Source: Thiospirochaeta perfilievii (GTDB lineage Bacteria; Spirochaetota; Spirochaetia; DSM-2461). Taken from it: a stretch of DNA of 64,000 nucleotides. Location: positions 2,480,001-2,544,000 of the forward strand of contig NZ_CP035807.1 of the NCBI RefSeq assembly GCF_008329945.1, read 5' to 3'. Below the pieces are notes generated by a model, which saw only the letters and a program-made list of their open reading frames with translations, was not told the origin of the DNA and ran no database searches. Below, one piece after another: positions 37,101-45,508 of this stretch. Within the stretch, counting starts at the first letter, position 1, and each line of letters begins with the position of its first letter. A program made the position numbers and the translations under genes.

Positions 37101-38725
37101 TGGTTAAAGTACTGTTGCAGAGGTTTTTTATTTGTTGTTAGTGTTTTTTTATACTCTTCAGGTTTTTCAACCTCTCTTTTTTCATGGATATTGCTTCTAA
37201 AGATATCCCTACCCTTATTGTCGTTAAAATAACTTGTTATTAGCTTTCCTATATTAACTAAAAGATCCCTCTCTTCTTTAAGAAAAGGGCCTTCATATGC
37301 TTGGGGGAACTCTTTTAAATAAACAACCCTAATATAACCTTTATTATTATCTATTGTAATAAAGTTCTCATCCTGGCTCCAGGTTGTCTCTTTGTAGCCT
37401 GGGGTTATATAATCTCTACCCTCGTAATGGATCTTAACAGCGGTATACTCTGGGTACTGCCAGGAGACCTGTAGAATAGAGATAATTTTTGACATAGTTT
37501 CATCAACTGGTTTACATTCAGAAATAATCTTAGATGTTCTATTTATGGCTCTAAGTTCCTTAAGACGCTCATTGTTTTCTGATATTAGCTTTTTTAAAAT
37601 ATTACTACCGGCTGTTCCAGATATTAAGTGACTAAGGTTAATTAGTAGGTCCCGTTCTTCTTTTAAAAAAGGTCCTTCATCCTCTGTAGGGTACTCTTTT
37701 AGTAGAAAGACTTCTATCTCTCCCTTCTGGCTTCCTGGGCTTTCAAAACTTTGACGTTGAACCCAGATACTCTCTCTAAAGTTTACACTTGTAAAAATCA
37801 TTTTATTAAAATTTATTCTTACAACTGTATCTTCAGGGTGTTTCCATGCCTCGGGGAGGATGTTACAAATCTCCTGTAAAGACTCCTCTATAGAGGCACT
37901 ATTTTTAAGTATTTCGGATGTTTTATTAAGTCCCCTTAACTCTTTTAGTCGTTCAGTATTTACTTCTAAAAGAGTTTGAAGGGAGTTATTTGTATATGCC
38001 CCGGATATAATTGAAGCTAAAACATCTAAAAGGGATTTTTCTTCTTTTAAAAATGGTCCAAAATCTGAAATAGGGAAATCTTTTAAGTAGAATATTTCAA
38101 GAGTACCCTTCTTTTTATCTGGGGTTTCAAAGCTCTTTTTAAGTGACCAAGAAGTCTCTTTAAATTTTCGACTTGTAAATATCTTATTATCAAAATAAAT
38201 TCTAGCTACTGTAAATTTGGGGTATTGCCACGCTTCGGGAAGAAGATCACATATCTCCTGGAGGGAGTCTGTAAGCGTTGGGTTTTTCTTTAGTATCATA
38301 TTGGTTAGATGGATGCTGTTAAGCTCTTTTACTCTCTCATTATGATCATAGTATAGGTTGTTAAGCTCCATCTTAGAGATATAACCTGTTATTATTGTGG
38401 TTAAAATTGTTAGTAGTTTTTTATACTCTTTTGCTTCCTTACTTAATTCCTCTTTGTAATAGAGTTTAAGGGAGCCTTTTTTACCTTGGGATAGGTTTAG
38501 TATTAATTTGTCAGAGTATTGGGTTTTAATAAAACCTATGCTTTTATACTTTGAGGAGGGGGTTGTTAGAATACTGGATACAATATCGACTCTACTTAAC
38601 AGTTTTGGCAGTTGGTCTACAATTTCCTGGAGAACTATCTCCATTTGTCGCTCAGTTGTTGTAAGTGCAACCACAGTGTTTAGACAGTTAAGAGACTCTT
38701 TTTTAGTAAAAATATCAGTAAGCAT
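34160..38725 (-). CDS. Giant signalling protein: GAF-like repeats, two receiver-like domains, PPDK-type ATP-grasp
   Basis: The 1521 residues begin with four related GAF-like repeats of about 125 residues each (to about 520). The first is divergent; the other three share LQEIC..LPEAW.YP and EGPFLKEERDLL-type blocks. Two receiver-like regions follow (about 545-650 and 675-830); the second has VEDS and ISDIEF. The last 650 residues are a pyruvate-phosphate-dikinase/PEP-synthase ATP-binding domain with AGGSLGGKGRGLAFIN, AVRSSSLSEDS and a late EIEFAVDL..VPTFYLLQTKP. The swivelling His domain and PEP/pyruvate barrel of true PPDK are absent, so it is not a metabolic enzyme. It is probably an ATP-using phosphotransfer sensor. 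GGAG precedes the ATG. Confidence 0.82.
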   Translation of the reverse strand: MLTDIFTKKESLNCLNTVVALTTTERQMEIVLQEIVDQLPKLLSRVDIVSSILTTPSSKYKSIGFIKTQYSDKLILNLSQGKKGSLKLYYKEELSKEAKEYKKLLTILTTIITGYISKMELNNLYYDHNERVKELNSIHLTNMILKKNPTLTDSLQEICDLLPEAWQYPKFTVARIYFDNKIFTSRKFKETSWSLKKSFETPDKKKGTLEIFYLKDFPISDFGPFLKEEKSLLDVLASIISGAYTNNSLQTLLEVNTERLKELRGLNKTSEILKNSASIEESLQEICNILPEAWKHPEDTVVRINFNKMIFTSVNFRESIWVQRQSFESPGSQKGEIEVFLLKEYPTEDEGPFLKEERDLLINLSHLISGTAGSNILKKLISENNERLKELRAINRTSKIISECKPVDETMSKIISILQVSWQYPEYTAVKIHYEGRDYITPGYKETTWSQDENFITIDNNKGYIRVVYLKEFPQAYEGPFLKEERDLLVNIGKLITSYFNDNKGRDIFRSNIHEKREVEKPEEYKKTLTTNKKPLQQYFNQQVIDKYIYLDMMKYKVKEILFVSTFYDAFILENEDGFFERFMGEIYQYSLFSLPRITGVTTSEEALEMLDSKSFDLVILMAGLDREAPVLLSEKIKNKRPSLPIYLLINQKSNIKHFEDKVASTNSLDNLFFWNGDSEILFSIVKSKEDMTNVENDTKVGLVRVILMVEDSCLYYSKYLPMLYGIVFGQVQRLLPEVEKKELDKICKMRSRPKILLAKNYEDAMQLFNKYRDYLLCVISDIEFDHGGQLDKNAGIDFIKHVKSHKMKLPIILQSSNGKNKQQADDLDVFFINKNSDTLLNDLKKYLNAYLGFGNFIFQDLNGKKIAEARTLKEFEKQLRVVPDETFYLHATQNQYSIWLMARGEITLAKTINPMRIESLDNISLTREYLLNIIGDYQAEKKKGKVFRFEEDTKFTEKNIVTIAGGSLGGKGRGLAFINTLIYNSDFSTISSEINIRTPKTAIIGTKEFDTFISRNKLYDKVISKGRSFHDIKLAFLAGKLSSGLEHKLFKFIGQIKNPIAVRSSSLSEDSFTQPFAGVYHTYILPNNRENKTLTLEKLKESIKLVFASVFSDEAQGYYKAIHHRMEDEKMAVILQELVGNKYDDYYYPHISGTACSYNYYPVAHMKPEEGFAMTALGLGSYVVEGMNSYRFSPKYPNVDMYSNKDLINSSQVKFYALDCRRENMDYAVDGELASLTLLNISEAEKHGSLKHCASVYDQQNDRVVPGLSTPGPRILNFANILKYNYIPLAKTLEILLNTLKESLGSPVEIEFAVDLNKAENGVPTFYLLQTKPMVDSSNFIHFDIDQFKKSESLLYTQTSLGNGEIDNICDVIYVDKDLFDKMKTLEMVEEIEYLNRVMMNEKRPYILIGPGRWGTRDQFLGIPVNWAQISYAKIIVEISLDNFPLDSSLGSHFFHNVTSMNIGYFSVNNQKNAEFINWDRLYKEEVIHKTNFFRHIRFSKPLKVIMDGRSKKSIIIEDV

Positions 38726-38776
38726 TAAGATAACTCCACTCTTTGTTATAGTTTAAAATAATTATAGCATCTATTT

Positions 38777-40132
38777 CTATATCCCAAAAACCTTATTAAG
38801 AAAAACTATAGCAATTAAAATAGGGGATATAAATTTAATCATAATCATAAATACTTTACTATATTTACTAGCATAAACCCCCGAGCTTGAGATTTCATCC
38901 TTAACATCTGACTTTTTCATTACCCAACCAACAAATATAGATACGGATAGGGCAACAATTGGAAGCATCCAGTTTGCTGTAAAATAATCTACAAAGTCAA
39001 ATAAGTTCATATTTTTTATAGATATTGAACTAAATATAGAGTTTGGACTCATAGATAGAGAGAATACTGTACCTATTATTATTAATGCCAAAACAACAAT
39101 AATTGTTGATTTTTTTCTGTCTAACTTACTATCCTCTGAAACATAGGCAACAGTTACTTCTAGTAGAGATACTGTGGAAGTTAGGGCTGCAATTGCTAAT
39201 AAAATAAAGAATAGTAGCTGGAAGAAAAAGCCTCCAGCCATCTGATTAAAAATATTAGGTAGTGTAATAAAAACTAAACCAGGACCTGATGCGGGTTCAA
39301 TATTAAATGCAAATACAGCTGGGAATATTGCTACTCCTGCTAATAGAGCAATAACTGTATCAGCAATAGCAACTTGAACAGCAGTAGTTCCAAGGTTTAC
39401 ATCCTTTTTTATATATGAACCATAGGTAAGCATAATACCCATACCTAGACTTAAGGTAAAAAATGCGTGACCTAGTGCTTCAAGAACCCCATCCCTGGTT
39501 AATCTTGAGAAATCTGGTTTAAAGAGAAACTTAAGTCCCTCTGATGCCCCATCTAAAGTAACGGCTCTAACATTTAAAATTAATATAATTATTAATAAAA
39601 AGGGCATTAGTATTTTAGATGCCTTCTCAATACCGTTATGTACTCCTAAAAGAACTACTGCTCCTGTAATAACCATAAATATTGATTGAAAAATAATTGG
39701 CTCTACTGGATTAGTTATAAAACTGTTAAAAAGAGAATCTATGGTTTCAACACTTTTACCAGAAAAACTATTTGTTAGGGAAAGTTTTACATAGTTTAAT
39801 GTCCAACCAGCAACAACTCCATAAAAAGCTAATATAAAAAAAGATGTTCCCATAGCTAGAGCTCCTGGTATCTTCCATCCCTTTAATCCTGATATTTGGG
39901 AAAAACTATCTACAGCATTTTTATTACTTCTTCTACCTATCAACATCTCTGAAATTAAAATTGGTAGACCTATTAAAACAATACATATTAGATATACAAG
40001 TAAAAATGCACCACCACCATTTTCTCCGGTTATATATGGGAACTTCCATATGTTCCCTAGACCAATTGCAGAACCAGCAGCAGCTGCTATAATACCAAAC
40101 TTGGATGAAAAACCATCCCTCTCTTTTATCAT
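38777..40132 (-). CDS. Neurotransmitter:sodium symporter (NSS/SNF) family transporter
   Basis: Counting from the ATG at 40132 gives 451 residues with about eleven to twelve helices and the LeuT-fold opening AAAAGSAIGLGNIWKFPY followed by NGGGAFLLVY. These inner-membrane symporters import amino acids such as Leu, Trp or Tyr with Na+. A longer frame starts at 40198 but adds an unlikely 22 residues; TTGAGG upstream of 40132 supports the shorter start. A large intergenic region separates it from the divergent APC gene. Confidence 0.91.
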   Translation of the reverse strand: MIKERDGFSSKFGIIAAAAGSAIGLGNIWKFPYITGENGGGAFLLVYLICIVLIGLPILISEMLIGRRSNKNAVDSFSQISGLKGWKIPGALAMGTSFFILAFYGVVAGWTLNYVKLSLTNSFSGKSVETIDSLFNSFITNPVEPIIFQSIFMVITGAVVLLGVHNGIEKASKILMPFLLIIILILNVRAVTLDGASEGLKFLFKPDFSRLTRDGVLEALGHAFFTLSLGMGIMLTYGSYIKKDVNLGTTAVQVAIADTVIALLAGVAIFPAVFAFNIEPASGPGLVFITLPNIFNQMAGGFFFQLLFFILLAIAALTSTVSLLEVTVAYVSEDSKLDRKKSTIIVVLALIIIGTVFSLSMSPNSIFSSISIKNMNLFDFVDYFTANWMLPIVALSVSIFVGWVMKKSDVKDEISSSGVYASKYSKVFMIMIKFISPILIAIVFLNKVFGI

Positions 40133-40542
40133 AATAATATAAACCTCAAAAAACAATGTCTGAATATTATATCGGTAAAAACTATATAATGCAAACATAT
40201 CTAAATGTTTAAAAGCGATATACTTATTTAATTTGGCTATATTCTTTTATTTAGAATTTTATGCATATGGTTAAATGATTATTTATTTGCAGTTTAGTTG
40301 TTATATTGACGTTTATCGTATTATGTCTTTGATATTGTACGAATATATTATGTGTAATATGTGAAGTCTAGGTTATTAGTATAATAAGAGAGGTTGCTAC
40401 TTAACAGATGATCTTTAGTTTTTACGATAATAACAAAATTAAATTTCTCGAATATTTTGTGTAATCCATCTCTAATATACGTACATTTATTATATTAAAA
40501 TACATATTGCGCAAAAACATAGATAGCATATAGTATACATGT
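40133..40542. other. Divergent intergenic region, very AT-rich
   Basis: About 410 bases between the NSS and APC transporter genes. Apart from the promoter at 40507-40534 I see no gene, tRNA or recognisable riboswitch. Short reading frames here have no coding character. Confidence 0.6.
40507..40534 (+). promoter_or_regulatory. Promoter giving a near-leaderless transcript of the APC gene
   Basis: TTGCGC at 40507 and TATAGT at 40529 are spaced 16 bases. The ATG follows the -10 box by eight bases and there is no Shine-Dalgarno, so transcription should begin at or beside the start codon. Confidence 0.5.
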
Positions 40543-41871
40543 ATGGAAAAATTAGAGAAAAAATATGGTTTCTGGACTACTAGTGCCATGGTTGTAGGTA
40601 TTGTTATAGGTTCAGGAGTTTTTTTTAAGGCTGATGATGTATTAATTGCATCTGGGGGGTCACTTCCTATTGCACTTCTAGCATGGTTTATTGGTGGAGC
40701 CATAATGGTTGTAACAGCCTATGTTTTTTCTAAAATTGCATCAAAAATAGAGAGGGTAAACGGTATCGTTGACTACTTTGAAGAGGCTTATGGAAACAGG
40801 GCTGCTTTTAATATTGCATGGTTTATGACTACAATCTACTACCCATCTCTTGTAAGTGTTCTATCATGGGTCTCTGCTAACTATACATGTGCTTTAACTG
40901 GAAATCCAGATCAAGTTTGGTTTCTTGCCTTTTTTTATTTAGTTTTATTCTTTTTAGTAAATTTAGCTTCTCCAATTATTGCAGGTAGACTTCAGGTCTC
41001 TACAACATTAATAAAGCTTGTTCCTCTGTTAGCAGTAGGAATCATAGGTACAATAGTAGGTCTAGTTAATGGTCAGACAGTTAGTAGTTTTGCAAATACG
41101 GCACAAAATATAGCAGGAAAGCAGGGTGGTTTAGCTCTTGCATCACTATCTACAGCATTTGCCTACGAAGGCTGGATTATAGCCACAACAATAAATGCAG
41201 AGATTAAGGATGCAAAGAAGACTCTGCCTAGAGCATTGGTCTTTGGAACTATATTAATAGTAGTAGTCTACATGCTCTACTATGTAGGAATTGCTAGTGT
41301 TATGCCTAATAGCGATGTTATATCCAATGGAGATAATACATCCCTAGTTGTAATAACCACCCTTTTTGGACCTCTCTCTGGGACACTTTTAACGGTTTTT
41401 GTAATAGTTTCATGCCTTGGAACTTTAAATGGTTTAGTAATGGCATCCTCAAGGGGGATGTACTCTATTGCAGTTCGAAATATGGGATTAAAACCAGAAA
41501 TCTTTTCAAGGGTTAATAGTAGGACCAATAGTACTTTATATTCTGGAATTTCAGGTTTTGTATTCAGTTTTATCTGGTTGGTAGTGTGGTATGGAAACTT
41601 TAATAACTGGTTTTCAGGGTTTTTAGATATATCAGAACTACCTATAGCCTTCCTATACTTTGTCTATTTAAGCCTATATTTTTGGTTTATGAAGAACTTT
41701 AAGGACGCAAATACCATAGACAGATTTGTAACTCCAATCCTGGCCACAGCCGGTTCCCTATACATTATATGGGCAGCAATACATAAGGATATGTTTATAA
41801 CATTCTCTGTTATAATAATCATAATAATGTTAACTGGTAATATTATTAATAGAAAAAAATCCTTAGCTTAA
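40543..41871 (+). CDS. APC-superfamily amino acid permease
   Basis: The 442 residues have twelve predicted helices and the typical first segment MVVGIVIGSGVFFKADDV, then ALSTAFAYEGW-type helix 6 features (SLSTAFAYEGWI). It resembles SteT/LAT-like serine-threonine exchangers or related permeases of the basic APC family, in the inner membrane. No ribosome binding site is seen before the ATG, and a promoter -10 lies immediately upstream. The downstream end is followed within 20 bases by the structured repeat at 41887. Confidence 0.9.
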   Translation: MEKLEKKYGFWTTSAMVVGIVIGSGVFFKADDVLIASGGSLPIALLAWFIGGAIMVVTAYVFSKIASKIERVNGIVDYFEEAYGNRAAFNIAWFMTTIYYPSLVSVLSWVSANYTCALTGNPDQVWFLAFFYLVLFFLVNLASPIIAGRLQVSTTLIKLVPLLAVGIIGTIVGLVNGQTVSSFANTAQNIAGKQGGLALASLSTAFAYEGWIIATTINAEIKDAKKTLPRALVFGTILIVVVYMLYYVGIASVMPNSDVISNGDNTSLVVITTLFGPLSGTLLTVFVIVSCLGTLNGLVMASSRGMYSIAVRNMGLKPEIFSRVNSRTNSTLYSGISGFVFSFIWLVVWYGNFNNWFSGFLDISELPIAFLYFVYLSLYFWFMKNFKDANTIDRFVTPILATAGSLYIIWAAIHKDMFITFSVIIIIIMLTGNIINRKKSLA

Positions 41872-41886
41872 CCTTAGATCTTTTTA

Positions 41887-41969
41887 GGGCGTTACCCCCT
41901 TTGGGGGTCGGGCTATCCGCTAAACTCCTCAGGATAAATCCTTCCGGTGTACCGCTACTATCCCTAACG
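41887..41969. repeat. Structured repeat element, copy 1 (end of orphan cassette)
   Basis: The 83-bp element is bounded by GGGCGTTA and TAACG, inverted ends. It has a GC-rich hairpin ACCCCC-TTT-GGGGGT at 41894-41908 and a central palindromic GGATAAATCC. A 38-base core (41905-41942) is identical to the second copy at 44449-44486. It is much more GC-rich than its surroundings. The layout recalls attC-like recombination sites and the intergenic repeats seen near toxin cassettes, but no integrase is in the window and the assignment is open. It follows the stop of the propeller-like gene. Confidence 0.75.
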
Positions 41970-41975
41970 TTTTTT

Positions 41976-42965
41976 CTACCATTTCCTATCAATTTTATAT
42001 AAGTTTAAAACTGGAACATCTTTAGTTCCCTCCCTTAATAGATAAAACACATCTCCATTTGAGTTAACTGCAGGTTTGATAAGTATACGATCTTTAAAAA
42101 AAAAGTAATCTAATACCCACCCATCTTTGTCAAAAATTATTAGTGATTGGGATATGTCATAATATGTGTTTCCATCTATATCCGTCCCAATGTATGTCGA
42201 TCCACCCTTCATTATATCTAACTTATTATACTCTGGAACTCCAGGGATTATTCTGGGAACTTCTAAACTATTTTTTTTATGTAAATCTTTCCAATAATCA
42301 AACTTTGTAGAGAAATCTGTGTTTAATAACTGGCCATTATAAAACATTCTTTTGCTCTTATCTATTGTATAACCCTCTAACCCATACTTCTTTTTATTTC
42401 TAAACAGTTTAAAAGTCTCATGTTCAGATAACCTTTTAGAGAATTTAAGGTTCTCTCTATCCTCTAAAACAAAGGAGGCTAATGATCCATCTTTAAGGTA
42501 TGTAAAGATAACTTGATCTGTAAAAAGAGTTTTATTTCCATTAGAATTAATAGTTTCTGGGATTAATAACTCTATGCTTTTTTTATTTGATTTGTTGATA
42601 GCATAAAATCTAGTATTATTAAATGTTCCATATAAAATATTAGATGTATCTTTCATTCTTCCAGAGTAACGAATACCAATATTATCTTCTAATATTAAAA
42701 TAACATTAAAAAACTTATCATAATATATAATTCTATTATTTATTATGTCTGATAATATAAATTCCCCTAACGTTGTACTAAAAAAATTACCTGGTTTAGT
42801 TTCTGAACTTCCCCATGCATCTTCCCCAGTTAAGTACCCTAACTGATCGTTGTTGCTTCCAACTTGAAATGACTTAACTAAAGAACCCCTATACTCAGAA
42901 ACCTCTTCAGCATAAATATTAAGTGAAAATAATATTAATAATAAAATAGCTGTTTTTTTAATCAT
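41976..42965 (-). CDS. Secreted propeller-like partner protein, orphan-cassette copy
   Basis: The 329 residues begin with a signal peptide (MIKKTAILLLILFSLNIYA) and are otherwise beta-strand rich, with NHL/propeller-like turns (FILSDIINNRIIYYD). It is a paralogue of the protein at 44519-45508. Residues 1-36 and about 165-329 are nearly identical to it, but about 37-164 differ strongly. It overlaps the upstream effector fragment by eight bases. A role as periplasmic immunity protein or adaptor for the NlpC/P60 effector is inferred from pairing and co-divergence. I do not recognise a named family. Confidence 0.75.
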   Translation of the reverse strand: MIKKTAILLLILFSLNIYAEEVSEYRGSLVKSFQVGSNNDQLGYLTGEDAWGSSETKPGNFFSTTLGEFILSDIINNRIIYYDKFFNVILILEDNIGIRYSGRMKDTSNILYGTFNNTRFYAINKSNKKSIELLIPETINSNGNKTLFTDQVIFTYLKDGSLASFVLEDRENLKFSKRLSEHETFKLFRNKKKYGLEGYTIDKSKRMFYNGQLLNTDFSTKFDYWKDLHKKNSLEVPRIIPGVPEYNKLDIMKGGSTYIGTDIDGNTYYDISQSLIIFDKDGWVLDYFFFKDRILIKPAVNSNGDVFYLLREGTKDVPVLNLYKIDRKW

Positions 42966-44370
42966 TTTGTTTAATTCTCCCTAAAATCCAATCTCTATTT
43001 TGATCATTTTCTGAACTATGATAAAATTTTAAATTGTTCTTATTACCAACTCCAAATAATGAAAGATAACCACTATGCGTAGATTCAATAATTTTTATAC
43101 TACCTAACTCTACTTCCCTATCCCCATCTATAATCTCTACATTTTGTACAATCATTACATGGTAGCTCTCACTAGTAGAGTAATAGATAATATCCCCTGG
43201 GACTACTCTTTTTCTATTTTTAGGTTTTATTCCTAATTCAGTATCATAATCTGTTCTTTTCATAATGTTATATAAGTTATCATTAGGGGTATAAACTGTA
43301 CCTTCTCCAGTATCGTGTATACTTCTTATCCCTCTTTCTGCAGAATTAGAACCTTCTCCATAACTTTTATACTTTGTTCCTATGTAGGCTTCTGACATGT
43401 AGATTAATCCCCCACAATCAACCCCTGCTTCTTGGTTTGTCATTTCTGACCCATATATTAAATAATTACGTTCTACAGGCTGTTTAAATGGATATGTTGG
43501 AGAAGGTTGTTTATTACCTGAAACAGGCTCTAAGTTAGTAGCTAATGAGCCCCAGTTTAAAGCATCTTTGGAAGCTGGTTTTGCCTTATCTCCATCATAT
43601 TTTTTCCATACTTCTAATAATATTAGTCTATCATTTTCAGAAATACTATTAATATTTAAATATCCTAAACTCGTAGAAAGATTTGGTAGAAGGTCTTGGC
43701 TTGGGAATTTATAATTATTAAATTCAATAGTAGCATTCAGAAAAGACTCTCTATTAAGTTCTGTATCTTCATCTTCTAAAAGATCCCTTGCAATATCCAT
43801 GTTACTTTTTAACTCTGTTGCTTTATCAAACATTGCTAAATATTGTTCATACATCTGATTATAGAATTCAAAGGGTGTTGAAGTCCTACAAAAACTGTAA
43901 ACAACACTATTTGTATTAATACCTCCTGTGGCCGCTCTATGAAAGTAAACAGAGGAGGGGATTGATACGACCTGTTTGCCATTCCCCTGAATAAGTTGTG
44001 ATAAATCCTCCCAGTTATATCCTCTAGCGGTGTTATTTACAGAGTATTGTTGTGCTTGATCCTTTGTTACCATAACTCTATTCCACTCATTAGGCCCATA
44101 CCACACTTTAAGGCTTGTTGTGTTATTAGGATAACTCCCTTGATTTATTGAGTAAAAACGCCTAATTATTTTAAATCTTGGGTTAGAGATCTCTTCATAA
44201 TTGTTATTTAGTTGAACTTCAATATAGTCTCCAATAACATCTGCTTCGACTTTATTTGGTGGAGCGTTCCATGGGTATTTGTTATTAAAGTCATTTAATC
44301 CTGTTTTATCATCATCTATATATAAGTTAGCCCTCCATAACATCCGGTTAATTTCTTTAAATTGCTGCAT
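42958..44370 (-). CDS. Orphan NlpC/P60-like effector C-terminal module (no signal peptide)
   Basis: The 470 residues correspond to residues 917-1358 of the large secreted protein upstream, joined to nine unrelated codons. The C-terminal domain looks like an NlpC/P60 cysteine peptidase: AGVDCGGLIYMSEA with Cys319, then PGDIIYYS and SYHVMIV with His404. These enzymes cut peptidoglycan peptides. There is no export signal and no Shine-Dalgarno before the ATG, so it is probably a silent donor cassette, like orphan toxin ends in polymorphic toxin loci. It may also be an expressed intracellular relic, which is less likely. Confidence 0.75.
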   Translation of the reverse strand: MQQFKEINRMLWRANLYIDDDKTGLNDFNNKYPWNAPPNKVEADVIGDYIEVQLNNNYEEISNPRFKIIRRFYSINQGSYPNNTTSLKVWYGPNEWNRVMVTKDQAQQYSVNNTARGYNWEDLSQLIQGNGKQVVSIPSSVYFHRAATGGINTNSVVYSFCRTSTPFEFYNQMYEQYLAMFDKATELKSNMDIARDLLEDEDTELNRESFLNATIEFNNYKFPSQDLLPNLSTSLGYLNINSISENDRLILLEVWKKYDGDKAKPASKDALNWGSLATNLEPVSGNKQPSPTYPFKQPVERNYLIYGSEMTNQEAGVDCGGLIYMSEAYIGTKYKSYGEGSNSAERGIRSIHDTGEGTVYTPNDNLYNIMKRTDYDTELGIKPKNRKRVVPGDIIYYSTSESYHVMIVQNVEIIDGDREVELGSIKIIESTHSGYLSLFGVGNKNNLKFYHSSENDQNRDWILGRIKQND

Positions 44371-44428
44371 GTTTTCGCAATTTACGAGACAGAAATTAAT
44401 ATCATAGACAGCCTTGTAAGAGATCCAT

Positions 44429-44512
44429 GGTGTTCCCCAGATAGATCTGGGTCGGGCTATCCGCTAAACTCCTCAGGATAAATCCTAAGGGGTAACACTG
44501 CAATCCTTAACG
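44429..44512. repeat. Structured repeat element, copy 2 (between cassettes)
   Basis: The 84-bp element has the same 38-base core as copy 1 (44449-44486) but a different outer hairpin, CCCAGAT-AG-ATCTGGG at 44437-44452, and ends in TAACG. Hairpin presence is kept while its sequence changes, so structure rather than sequence of the arms seems to be conserved. It lies between the stop of the propeller-like gene and the orphan effector module. Confidence 0.75.
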
Positions 44513-44518
44513 CATTTT

Positions 44519-45508
44519 CTACCATTTCCTATCTATTTTATATAAGTTTAAAACTGGAACATCTTTAGTTCCCTCTCTTAATAGATAAAACACATCTCCA
44601 TTTGAGTTAACTGCAGGTTTTATAAGTATACGATCTTTAAAAAAAAAGTAATCTAATACCCACCCATCTTTGTCAAAAATTATTAGTGATTGGGATATGT
44701 CATAATATGTGTTTCCATCTATATCCGTCCCAATGTATGTCGATCCACCCTTCATTATATCTAACTTATTATACTCTGGAACTCCAGGGATTATTCTGGG
44801 AACTTCTAAACTATTTTTTTTATGTAAATCTTTCCAATAATCAAACTTTGTAGAGAAATCAGTGTTTAATAGCTGGCCATTATAAAACATCCTTTTGCTT
44901 TTATCTATTGTATAACCCTCTAGCCCATACTTCTTTTTATTTCTAAACAGTTTAAAAGTCTCATGTTCAGATAACCTTTTAGAGAATTTAAGGTTCTCTC
45001 TATCCTCTAAAACAAAGGAGGCTAATGATCCATCTTTAAGGTATGTAAAGATTATATTTCCTGTGAAAATTGTACAATTTGAACCTAAAGTTAAATTATT
45101 ATCAATATATAACTCTGTTGATTTTCCACTTGTTTTATCAAGAATATAATGTCGACTATTTGATGTTGTTCCCCAAAGAATATTATCAACTTCCTTTAAT
45201 CTTAATGAATAATTTATGTTGGATCCTATTCCGAAAGCATCGCTTGTACTTAATTCTTTATTAAGAGACAACATTCTACTATTATTTGTATCTGCGATGA
45301 TTAAGTTATCTTCTTTATTGATAAACATTGCAGAGGGTTGGGTTTCTGACGTTCCTCCGCCTTCTGCGCTTGTATCCATTCCTAATTGATTACTCTTGTC
45401 TCCAACTTGAAATGATTTAACTAAAGAACCCCTATACTCTGAAACCTCTTCAGCATAAATATCAAGTGAAAATAATATTAATAGTAAAATAGCTGTTTTT
45501 TTAATCAT
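44519..45508 (-). CDS. Secreted propeller-like partner protein, full-length-locus copy
   Basis: The 329 residues have a signal peptide and beta-propeller-like repeats. INKEDNLIIADTNNSRMLS resembles an NHL repeat strand-turn. The C-terminal 165 residues are identical to the orphan-cassette copy, whereas about 37-164 are different. It overlaps the large effector gene by eight bases, so production is coupled. As a periplasmic protein it is placed to bind the exported NlpC/P60 protein, as inhibitor, chaperone or sensor; this is inference. Confidence 0.78.
   Translation of the reverse strand: MIKKTAILLLILFSLDIYAEEVSEYRGSLVKSFQVGDKSNQLGMDTSAEGGGTSETQPSAMFINKEDNLIIADTNNSRMLSLNKELSTSDAFGIGSNINYSLRLKEVDNILWGTTSNSRHYILDKTSGKSTELYIDNNLTLGSNCTIFTGNIIFTYLKDGSLASFVLEDRENLKFSKRLSEHETFKLFRNKKKYGLEGYTIDKSKRMFYNGQLLNTDFSTKFDYWKDLHKKNSLEVPRIIPGVPEYNKLDIMKGGSTYIGTDIDGNTYYDISQSLIIFDKDGWVLDYFFFKDRILIKPAVNSNGDVFYLLREGTKDVPVLNLYKIDRKW

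Larger units (their letters stand above)
41887..44342 (-). repeat. Segmental duplication, downstream copy (orphan effector/partner cassette)
   Basis: This 2.4-kb block is a copy of 44429-46828. It contains the C-terminal portion of the effector gene, the whole propeller-like gene with its 8-bp overlap, and the trailing structured repeat. Homology begins abruptly at the Met-Leu-Trp-Arg codons near 44342. Stretches of near-identity alternate with strongly diverged stretches. Confidence 0.85.

Noticed and set aside
34160-38725. Phosphoenolpyruvate synthase or PPDK enzyme
   Set aside because: Only the ATP-binding part is present; the phosphohistidine and PEP/pyruvate domains are absent and the N-terminal half is regulatory.
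40422-40703. Minus-strand 93-residue frame overlapping the APC gene start
   Set aside because: It overlaps the well-supported APC gene and its promoter, has no ribosome site and shows low-complexity composition outside the overlap.
41887-44512. Full integron
   Set aside because: The repeats have some attC-like features, but there is no integrase, only two copies, and their ends fit the attC core consensus only partly; kept as unclassified structured repeats.
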